This document shows positions 40,501 to 52,500 of a stretch of 64,000 nucleotides of DNA, in pieces. Source of the stretch: Owenia fusiformis. Lineage: Eukaryota; Annelida; Polychaeta; Sabellida; Oweniidae. Every line of letters starts with the position of its first letter. Position 1 is the stretch's first letter. The stretch covers positions 15,628,348 to 15,692,347 of the forward strand of contig CAIIXF020000006.1 in assembly GCA_903813345.2 (NCBI GenBank). The letters are read 5' to 3'. The notes under the pieces are model-generated. The model worked only from the letters and a program-made list of their open reading frames with translations, was not told the origin of the DNA and searched no databases. The position numbers and the translations under genes are program-made.

Positions 40501-43500
40501 TTTGGGGAGCATTGATCATTATGCTGGTTCACCATTTTCCCGCGTGTCGATTTTCACAAGAAAATTGGAAACAAATGACAATAAACTATATGTTCACTTA
40601 AGAGAAGTCTTAACTCACGAATGGGCATTTTTAATGACTATAGCTAGCTGAATTGATAAACAAGTTTGTATTTGTGTCTTACATTATCACATTTGTGTTT
40701 AATTTTCCATCAAAACTCGACATAAAGCATGAATAGAAGAATCGTGCCGTGTTTCACTATCTCCAAGGAAAAAGCAGTTACGTACATGTTGCATATGTGG
40801 ACTCATATGCAATCATAGTTTGTATGTACTGAGCACATCTTTTCTATTTTCAATAACTATGTGCCCACCACATTATCTTTTTTAAATCAACTTCACCAAA
40901 ACCTTTCACTGATTCAAGAAACCAGCACTTTTACATTTTACATTGATGGTGCAAATGCCATGTCGTCAAGCACCCATCATCCTAGCTCCCTTTTAATCTC
41001 TTATAGTGTATGAGGCAAGACACTTTGATTTGTTTTTACAATTTGAGAAACTTTTACTATGGGTGTAGACCAGCTGCAGGGTGGTGAAGTCTTTTCTGCA
41101 TGCACCGCAAACAGCAGGGCAACCATACATGTTCATCCAAAATGACATTATCAGCATTCAATCATGCATCAGAAGTCCCTTTTAAAGATTTCAAATTTTC
41201 ACATCATACAACTCTCAGCATAAACTCAATTCTTTCCTGTGATTTTCAGTTTTTCTTTGAAGTTCTGGAAGTTTAATATTCAGTGCAATGCGTTACCCCG
41301 GTTTTGTTTTAGAGAAAGAGAACCTTGAAAGAATTAATCTCGCTTTGTTGCCTCCATTCTCGAAGCGTGCATTTTGTGTTTCTGATTTCTTTTTGTTGTC
41401 GGTTGGCGATATATTTCAAAGAGGAGTGTATTTTTGTATTGCTTGCCTTACATTTTCTTTAATATTCTCGGGCATTGCTTAGTTTTTGCTTTTCTCTGTC
41501 TCTTTTCCAAAGAATTGCGTTTCGCGAAGGCATGTTGAATATTACAGATCATATACAGATCGTGCAAATAGAATTGAAATAAAAATTAATTATAACACAA
41601 AACATCGTTGAAAGCTGTAAGGCGTTTATATTACTTAACTAGAGTTTACGGTTTATGCTGTTCTCCTTTAATAATAATTGCATCCATTGAAAAGAAAACA
41701 GATGCAAACATTAAGGGACTTCATGATTGAATTCAGCGATCCCCGGGAATACACTGAACGAAACGTTATTTACTGAGTGTCAACTATTTTGGGCTTTAAT
41801 GGTCTTCATATTACATTTTTTGTTATGACTTTTCCGATAAACTATGCTTATGGAATTCGCAAACAACCTGTCATTTGCTTGCATGTTACTTTTTATTGTA
41901 AAGACGTATAGAATGTAAAAAGCACATTTACAAAAGGGCAAATCCGTTAGCTGTTATCGTTTCCTTGTCTATGAGTTGATCTTTGTGCGTAATTACTGAA
42001 TAATTGTAAAACATGTGTTTTAAGAATATGGGTCATCATATAACATTAAACCAATCCATCTGGGATTTATAAAAATGGCTTATTACTGCTTTGAGTCCAA
42101 TGCTATAACCTTGGCGTTTTTCACGCGTGACGATTGTCACAGTTTCGCACAATATCAGTTCATAGATGGGGTAATGCTGATTATTTCGAAAACCCTTTTA
42201 TGGTATGATGGAGTGGACACATTGTTTTCTTGAAATGTGTCCCATTTCCAACAAGACCACTGTCAATATATGAATAACATCATGGTCGTTTTTCACAAGC
42301 AAAACAGTGATTTTTCAGAATTTTTCAGATCATGTTCATTATAATTCAATCACAACTATTATCACGATTTGTAACACAATGGTCTAATAAACTGAACTAA
42401 AGACTTGATAACCATGGACAATTTATTTATCTCGAGTTTCTCTACTGCCGTCTGGGCCTGTTTTAACAACCGTGACGTTTTTCACAGAATAAATTTTACA
42501 TTTATTATAATGGGTATATATAATCGGTAGTAGGTGAGAAGCAAAAACACTGCTGTCATCACACTCTGACTGAATGTTTTCTATGCCAACAGAACCAAAA
42601 TGAAAAGATGCGACCATGTATTACTGAGATATGACATGTTTTCTCGGGCATGTTGTCCCGTTACATCAACAAATTCACGAAATTCACAACTTATTCGCGA
42701 GTTATCAAAGTTATTTACAACCGGAATGATCAATAAGTATGCTGACCGAATCTAGATAGGCATTTTATTTTAAAATACATAAAGCAATTAGAAAAAATCA
42801 TTTTAGTTTTAGCTATTTTCAATTACATGAAAAATACCCATTTTTAACATTAATTGGTTTTGAATGAATTGTGGTCTTCTAGAGAAGCTTCAGCCAGGAG
42901 ACTTAATACTTGCAGACCGTGGTTTTGACATACAAGATCTTGTTGGACTTCATGGTGCAAAAGTAGAAATCCCAGCTTTCACAAGAGGAAAATCGTAATT
43001 AAGTTTGTACGAGGTGGAATCTAACAGAGGATTAGCCTCTGTTCGAATACACGTTGAGAGAGTTATTGGTTTAGTAAGGAGCAAGTACACAATGCTTAGT
43101 GCAAAAATACCAATATCACTCCTTCAAACAGATGAAACAACTGGGCTTACTACTCTAGACAAGGTGGGTTTTGTTTCCAGTGCCCTGTCAAATACATGTG
43201 AATCAGTTGTACCATTTTAATAAAATATGTTATATTTCGGATTGAATTACACAATTCGTAATATACATTGAAGTCCAGTATAAAGTCAGTGTCTAGTATA
43301 AACTGATGAGGTTACACTTCATACAGAATATTTACTAATTCAAACCTGGAAAATAGATTCACGTCCTCCTAACATTGGATCTATGAAGTCGAGAGATTTA
43401 TTTTAGAATCCTTAAATTGACAGTTTCGACACTGGTCTTAATTATTCCTCTTATCAATCAATGAAAACCTCATCATTTTTTCAAACGTTTCATGGTTCCA

Positions 43501-46500
43501 ATAAATTATTACAAGACGGGAATATAATGTTCATAGACTCTAATATGTACAATATATACAGTAACAGTAACTTGTCAAAGGTTTGATTTGTGCTAAATAT
43601 ATGGCTGGAGGTACATGTATTTACAATTTAGTGGAGGGCATCTACAATGCCTAATTTGCATCACCACTTTCAGACTTTACTGCTGACATTTTTCACATAC
43701 CTCTAATGATAAAACACTTATTAACATTTTATGTGTGTACGTGGTACTTAAGATTCAGACTTTCATGATCTAACTTAGATATTTGAGATGATTTCCTAGT
43801 AGAAGAAACAGTTGTTGTTTTGCTTCCCGTCATATTTGATTTTTTGATTTTCCCGGGCTTTTCTAGACGGCCAGCTGAACTGAGCTTGAAAAATGTGAAT
43901 TTGTGACGTCACTCGTGCATAGGGTCAATAGCGACGCAGTGTGCCTTAAACCTTTCCCAGACCTATATATTTTGAAATTATCCTTTTAATACTTATTTTA
44001 AATTCAAATAAAACCGTTAACCCGTACCGGTCCAGCTTTTGACCCGTACCGGTCAATTTTCGTTAGCTGCGTATACCAAGGGTGGAAACCTGTAGACAAG
44101 CCTTGACAGACAAGATTTTAGGATGGAAAATCCAAAATGGCCACCTTAACATTTACCCAGAACGCCGAAAAACTAACCAGTTCTAAACTTTCATAGGTAG
44201 AAACATCCCTGAGAATTTCAAATGAATCCCTCAAACTGTTTGGCTGGAAACCTGTAGACAAGCCTTGACAGACAAGATTTCGGGACGGAAAATCCAAAAT
44301 GGCCGTCTTAACATTTACCCAGAATGCCGAAAAACTAATCAGTTCTAAACTTTCATAGGTAGAAACATCCCTGAGAATTTCAAATGAATCCCTCAAACGG
44401 TTTGGCTGGAAACCTGTAGACAAGATTATTCCGGACACCTGCACGCCCGCCCAACCGCCCGGCAAACTGATTACAATATAGCACCCTGATAAAAATATAC
44501 TTTAATAGCACTGTCATGATTTGCAAGACTAAATAACACACTTTATGAGAAACATTTTGTACTGCTATCATAACAAAATCTTATTAATGAGTTGTAAATC
44601 TAAGATGTAATGGAAGGTTCCCTTAAGAAAAAAGCCATGGTAACCATGGTATTCCATGGTACGTCCATGGTAATCCATGGTTTTCCATGGAAATTCATGG
44701 TTTTTCATGGTATTTTCCATGGAAATTCATGGACACCCATGGTAATCTTCCATGGATATTTATCATGATTTTCCATGGTAATTAGTGGTTTGGTAATTGT
44801 TTTTTCATGGATGTGTCATGGTTTTTACCAGGACACACAGAGATCCAAGTTGGACTGAGACTTATCAGTGAGAAAAAAGGGTGGACATTTTATGTTATTT
44901 TAGGTTTAGCAGGAACATATTAAACTCAGCTTCCTTACAAATATGTAAAAATTATGTAACTTTTCTAAAAAGAAATATGATAATACAGTTAATGCAGCAC
45001 GGAGTAGGCCACAAGATTTCAAAGAGAAATATGTATAGGGCTTTTGTGTAGATCAAAACTAGATACAGAGACAGAGATTCCTTATTTTTTAGGCCAAACA
45101 CTTCTAGTCTTTTGGAAAGATTAAGTCAAACTAGCCCTACCTCTGTTTTGTTTTCTTATTGTTTCTTTAATATTCAGTTATGAAAATTAAAATTAAATAA
45201 TTTCAAAAATAAATAACTCTTTTCCTTAAATTACATGTCTTACATTTTAGAATGCAATAAAAACCATGGTTTCTTTCTTTGAAGTTGAGGAAACTGCAAT
45301 CAAAAGCCATGGAAGTCGGTTGATTGCAATCGAAAGCCATGCTTTTCCATGGTTATTTCTTTGATGTTTTGGAAAGTGCAATCAAAAGCCATGCTTTTCC
45401 ATGGATATTTCTTTGATGTTTTGGAAAGGGCAATCAAAAGCCATGGTTTTTTCTTTTGATCTTTTGAAAAATCCATGGTTTTCCATGACTATTTGTTTGG
45501 TCTTTTTGGATGCAGAAAAAAGAATAATGCATAATGAACATTGAACTTCCAAATAAAGTCTCATTTAACCTTTATGAGCACATTGTCTGAAAAATCCATA
45601 TACTTTTTAGAATTTTGACTTGAAATTAAGGTGGGGGATTAAACACAAGCCGATGACTGCCAACTAAAATGAAATGCCTAAGTGATCAAAAATCTATTAG
45701 TCTATGTACTAAGGTTATTATAATTATGTAATCTATTTTAAAGGAAGTCATAATCATTTGCATAATTTTTAAATATTTGGTTGTCATTGTTCTATGTTAA
45801 TAAGGTGTCTTAACTCTCAAATTAATGTTGAAAAATTAATCTCTTTGCGACAAATTATAATAGTTCATTTGCATAATTCTAAAATACATGTATTATGATC
45901 TTTGTTATTATTTATGATAATCTTACTCTCTCTAGTGCTTCCTCTTCAGTAATTATAATTGTCTGTGAGTGTAGACAGTGCTAGTCAAAAACTCATTGTT
46001 GATCAAATAAAACCAAATAGGATTAAAAACTCCAAGTAAACATGTCTAGATTATGAAAATATCTTTATCATAGAACTTAACATTTATCTAAATTATGAAA
46101 ATAAGGTGCATGGTTGTATTTCAGGCCCGTAGCCAGCTTTTGCCAAGGGGGTTGACTTTCTCAAAAAATTGACGGGGACATCATATTCTTCTCTCTATGA
46201 TTAGTCTCAATCCAGCTTGGATTCATTCATTTAAACATTGATTCAATTTGGAAGATTTTGGTAAATACAAAAACTGCCAAAATTGTTGATTTTACAACTC
46301 CAAGTCACTTAATATCAAACATGGCATTCCATGAAAAACCAATTACCAAACCACTCATTACCATGGAAGATCATGGTAAATATCCATGGAAGATTACCAT
46401 GGACATCCATGAAAATACATGGAAAATACCATGAAAAACCATGAATTTCCATGGATAACCATGGACGGACCATGGAATATCATGGCTACCATGGCTTTTT

Positions 46501-49500
46501 TCTTAAGGGTTATTATTTTTGAGGTCTCTCTTCAAGGAAATTAAATGATTTTACATTCAATTGGCATTTCACAAAAAAATTGTTAACTAAATATAGTTCA
46601 TCTTATACCTAATAGGGTAAATCCGTTTTTTTATTTCTTAATATCCTAATTAGAATGGGCATATAGTGTGACTTTTCTCGAGAGAACTTAAAAGTCTTAC
46701 CTGATTATAGTATAATATATTCTTGACAGATTCTGATGCATATAAGAATTTTCCCCTGTCACAGCTAACAACAAATAGAAATCCTTCAGCAGCCTACAAA
46801 ACAACATTATTAATAGATAATTATAAGACATAGTTGAAAAATACAACAATTTGGATCAGATTCGACTTGAGTTGGAGAAATGACGACTGGGGTTGTGACT
46901 TGGATGTTTTAAATCTTTAATTTCGATTTGAATTCTTTTTTCTCCAATTTTTACTCAATTCAAAATGATTTGATTTGGGTCAACATAAAGCCCACAACCT
47001 GTGAGTTAGGAAGGAAAGATATAAGGGTTTATCACAATGATGTTTGGTTATCTAACAGCGTTAGACGTAAGATGTTTCAACGTTGCGGATTTTAAGCATC
47101 ATTATTGGTCCAACACTAACAAGGAACAATTGATAACTAAAACTAAAAATATGCTGATATAGTAACAAATTATAGTTAGGCATACTTAATCTGACATGTT
47201 TATCTTATGTGAATATTATACGGAGAAGGAATTAAGCAGCCCCATTGCTATAGCCTATGTGTTGCCAACTCTGAAAGAATACTGTATCAACTTTTTCAGC
47301 ATTATTTAATTATTTCACATATGGGTAGATATAAAGGTAATATATAATGATGATGATATAATGATGACTCCAACTGTTATCAAAGAAATTAGTTTTTATG
47401 TTTAACTCATTCATCATGATTGCTTTAAATACGGATACAGATTATTGCTTGAAGATATACTTCGCTTATTAGCAGCGACGCCATGGAACAAAGCTTTTGC
47501 AGATTTCATAAAAATATTTGTGTGACATTTTTAGTTACAATATGTGAAAAAGTAAGATTTTTGTGTTCCGATCTGTTAAATAATATCTTTGTCCCGCACA
47601 GACTGCAAAATTCAGAAAAAATTGTTTTGTATGTTGTGTTTATGACAATCAAGGATTGAAATATTAAATCTAAGATTTTTGTGTTCTGGTCCGAAATATT
47701 TTTGTTCCAAACTGAGAGCTTTATTCAAGGATTGAAAACTTTGCTGTATCAGTTGTATCTATTGTATAAAGTAGCTGGACCCCTACATCTTCATGGAGAA
47801 AAAATAGGTAAACAGGTGATATGAAGAATGACAAAAACACATTTATTGGAGAGCTTTCGGCCTACTGATCAATCAACATAGACTAATCATCACATTTCCG
47901 TGAATGTCACATATATTCAGACATGTAATCTCTTTATATTTCCCGCTAATTATTGATACAGTGTTAGCAATTAGGCTAGTCAATATTCAATATTAAAACT
48001 TGTACTTAGTCGAACATTTGTCACCTATTTGTAATAGACAGTAGAAATAATCATGATTTTCATGATATTCATGAAATATTCAAAATTAAGCCAAAGTACC
48101 GTATTTTCTGATGTATTCGTTAATACTTGGTCATTCCTCAATATTTCTTGTGGGTGCTAAAAACGGTGTTAATGGCAACATCATATTTAAAATCTTCATA
48201 ACATCTAAAAATGTAATTTTAAATTTCTATTTTCCTCACTTTCCATTAGTTCTTACCTTTTAAAAATATTCAAAATTACAATAAAATGGTGGGATGAAAA
48301 AGGTTGAGTTGACTGTGGATTGAGGTAACTTTGGACTGAGACCAAGGGTTGAGTTGATCGAGAGTTGGGGAGTTGACTTGAAGTTGAGATGACCAAGAGA
48401 TGAGTTAACTTGAGGTTGGGATAATCAAGGGTTGAGATGACTGGGAGTTGAGTTGACTTGAAGTTGAGATGACCAAGATATGAGTTGACTTGGGGTTGGG
48501 ATAATAAAGGGTTGAGTTGACTGGGAGTTGAGTTGACTTGAAGTTGAGATGACCAAGAGATGAGTTAACTTGGGGTTGGGATAATAAAGGGTTGAGTTGA
48601 CTGGGAGTTGAGTTGACTTGAAGTTGAGATGACCAAGATATGAGTTAACTTGGGGTTGGGATAATCAAGGGTTGAATTGAGTGGGAGTTGAGTTGACTTG
48701 AAGTTGAGATGACCAAGATATGAGTTCATTGAGGGTTGAGTTGGCTTTGGGATGAGATGACCATTCACCTTTACCATTACCTCATCTCCAAAGAGAACAT
48801 AAATGTATCATACAAAATGTTTTCTATTAGCAGCCAACTAGCAATAGGCACCAATTTTGCATGTTTCATAATAGATCCAATAGGTAATGTAATCAATTTT
48901 GGTTAAGGTAATAACAGCATCCTTGAACACAATCCCTGCTCATAAGCTCATGCCAAATTCATAAGCATCACTTCTAAGTCAAAAATATTACATCTAATTT
49001 CATCAGAATTATCACCTAATTATAGTAAATGTAAACATAATTCTGGACAAAATTCTGATAAAATAGACAGTCAAAGGATGATTTGCTAACCTTATCATCA
49101 AATGCTCAATCTGAGCTTTTCTGCATATTAAAATTGTGTCTAGATGTCAATCTAGGCTTAAATCTTATGATAAATACCTTAATTTGTCAATTACTTACAG
49201 GGTGAAATCAGAAAAATCACAAAATCAGGTAGTCATTTTGATTTAAAGAAATGAGATGTAATAGGTATACATAATGTATATATAGAGCTTATTTCATGGA
49301 ATACAAATTTTATTCTGAGGGAGAATATGATATTCGTCAAAGAAAATATCATACTGGTGGCAATAGGCCCAGTGTCAATATGATATTTTTCGCTGTCAAT
49401 ATCATATTTTCCCAAGGAAAAAATTCATAATCCACGTTAACCATCCATAACCTATTTATTCCAAAAAGTTCTGATATGGGACCTGATTTGGGATTTTAAC

Positions 49501-52500
49501 AGATATGGGGTCCAATACAGGATCTGATCCAGGCTTTTGGCTGATACGGGATCTGATACAGGATTTTTTGAATATCAATTCTGTTCCCTGTATATTTCAC
49601 AGGGAAAACATGTTATTATGGAATCTTGTGTATCCTCTAGAATGTTTTTTCTAATAAACCACAAGGTAATCATGCGAGTATATTAAAATTCTATGAAAGA
49701 TACGTTAATATGAAAAATATTGTCGATTGATGAATGTTACAGTGACCATCCTTAAAGAGGCAGCAAAGAATACAATAAAGTTTAAAATGAAGGAAGCAAT
49801 CCTTTCAAAAACATGGGGAACCTTAAGAAATTATTTAATATGAAATGTTGTGATAAAAAAATATTGTAACTGTTTTTTAAATAACATTTTCATTCCAAAT
49901 TCTTTTTCTTCAAGAATTTTGTGTGTTATTGCAAAATGTAACTTAGTACAATAGTTTGTCTCTACACAATAACAGCAAACACAGACTAATGATCTGTTTG
50001 CTATTTCAAATGAGCGGCTTTACTATAAGCGGCTACTTAAATGAGTTGTAAGTCAAGCCATCTATCAGTTGACAGCCAGGAGTTGAATTTGGGAATGCTA
50101 GCTGACATTTATATTTTCATAATTAGCTTTTTAAATCACTGCTCTTGTTACAGGATTCCTGGAATTCTCAGGGTGAACTTTAGAAAGTTAATCCAGAATA
50201 ATAATTATAAGCAAGAAATTTGACACTCAATATTATCATCTTTCTGTTATATATTATAGTTGAAATTACACTGAATGAAATATTAAAGTGAGGGTATTAC
50301 TAAAGGATAGGTATCTATATGGTGAACTTTTTGACACACGTTTCTCTGAAACCAGTAATTTTATCTTTTGAATGATAACATTATAATTTGAAATAAATAT
50401 ATACACTTTTCTCTATATTGTTTTAGAAAACACATCAGACACTTCTTTTGTTCTTGGTATCATATGTTCAGAAATGAAACATCTATCCGAGCATCATTGG
50501 AACAAAATGACATATACACAACATGTTTAGGTCTCTCAATATTGTAATTGTACAAAGGAAAGTTTGGTTGATTTAAAAAAAGTATCTTGTTAATGAAATA
50601 AAAGGATTATCTTAATTTTTATCTATTTTGGGGGTTTTTCTTTTAATTTTTTAATACTTTTTGTTAAATCAACCAAAATTTCCTTTGTATAACTATAATA
50701 TTGAGAGGTCTAAGAAAATGTTGTATGTGCTATTTTCTTCCAACAAGCTTTGGAGAGATATTTCATTTCATTCTCAAGAATTGGTATAAAGGAACAAAAA
50801 ACAATTTCACTAAAAAACAAAAAATGTTAACAAAAGCAGTTATATAAAATATACATAAATAATTTTCGCATTAAATTGTTGTCAATCAGTCAAAATTATA
50901 TTAAGGACCATGTTTTTTTACAGAATGTTTTCATTCAAAACATTGTTGAATTCAGTTCACCATATCGATACCAATCCTTTGTGTGTAGGATGTAGAGCTT
51001 CGAAAGATCAGATTTTACACTAATTAATATTTCGATCTGAACTTGAGATTGGTAAGTAGTGTATATATTTCAAACAAAAAAAGGTAACGAGAGACCAGTT
51101 TTCTAATTACGTAGATGGATAATAATGTTTATATGGTAATAGATATTTTTCAATGAATCAGCAACCACGATGTAGTGTTACCTTGCAGACTGACCTGGAC
51201 CAACGCGAATAACATATCATATTTTGATACTATTACCACCTTGCCAGGCCAGTTCTAGGGGTTTTAGTGCTAGAATTTAGAAGGCATTCATTTTACTATA
51301 TCGACCTGAGAAATATGTGACATCATAGTGGTGGTCCATATGGACCGGTCTAGAATATATTCTGGACCAGCAAATTTTCCCAAGGAAATTAGTTATCGTT
51401 CAGTGCGTAAGATTTTCTTGCTATTTCAGCCCTGGTCGTTAACGGTGGTAATAATACTAATAACGTCATTTCTGCGAGCAATATAGCGAAATATTGGACC
51501 GAGGGCCAGCTATTACTGTCAATAAAGGTTCTTCAAGGTTGCAATAATAATAGCAACAATGGCACAATTTGATCTCTATTTTTATTCCTTGAATATCTGG
51601 GTATGAGAAGTTTTGGGAAAGCGGTGTCAAAATCAGGGCAGAAGAGTAGATAAATGATCATATCAGATGTAAATGATCATGCCAGGCATTAAAATAGATT
51701 GGTTCTTATGACAGCCATCAATTCCTATGTTGAGCATGAAAGCAGATCAACTCTTAAGATGGGGATAAAATAAATCAATTGAATTGTCAAAAATCATATC
51801 ATTATATTTTATGAAAAAATTCATTGCCATTTTGAATTGAACAGCTCTATTAGAGATCCTTTGTAAATGATAGATCCTGTGCCTATGAGACATTAGCCTG
51901 TATACATTTTGGACCAAATATGATAACTGGTGTTAAGTGATGACCATTTTGAATTAGGTGCCAATCTTTCATTCTCGAGCAGAAGTCCTTTGCTCATAAG
52001 GAATCAGCATATAAAATCTAAATCCAATCAATTTACTGGAATCTAATTCATCAAATATTGCATATCAAAAAAATTATGGGTAGTTTGAATTGAGTACTCA
52101 GACTGGAAATTCCTTGTTGATCAGAGATCCTTAGGCTCATAAGGCGAAATTCCATAAAATTTGAACCAGGCACATGAATGAGCAAATGGATGGATGAATG
52201 GATGGCTTCACTATCTACACAGCATTGCTGCTGGTTAAAATGGCATTACGGACCAGTTGCAATGTTATTTCCCTATACCTAGTGAAAAATCAACTGGTCC
52301 ATTTCAAAATTAACCAGATAATGACCAGCGGACCGGTACTTAAGGCCTACACCGCTACAAAGGTGAACACTCTAAAATGGTAGAATTCAGTGATAATTGT
52401 GCTATTTGTAATGCTCCTTATGTTTTATGCTTAATTTGTGGCAGATATTAATGACCTGCCATCAACAAATCTGAGCAAAAAGAATGCAATAAGATTTTTA

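Larger units (their letters stand above)
38137..44084. mobile_element. THAP/DDE_4 DNA transposon, 5948 bp, inserted in a pearl-like array
   Basis: The terminal inverted repeats are identical over 89 bp (38137-38225 and 43996-44084), starting CACCCTTGGTATACGCAGC. Each contains ACCGGTACGGGT twice, possible transposase-binding sites. GAAACC (38131-38136 and 44085-44090) is a 6-bp target duplication that restores the interrupted array unit. A second, subterminal inverted repeat (38555-38624 and 43861-43932) carries CTATTGACCCTATGCA and GGCCGTCTAGAA. The interior encodes a broken THAP plus DDE_Tnp_4-type transposase on the + strand. The superfamily is not settled: TTAA (Kolobok) and 3-bp (Harbinger) duplications do not fit. 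Confidence 0.9.

Noticed and set aside
38137-44084. Assignment of the THAP transposon to Kolobok or the P element group
   Set aside because: Kolobok duplicates TTAA and P elements 8 bp; here GAAACC (6 bp) is seen, so no group was assigned.
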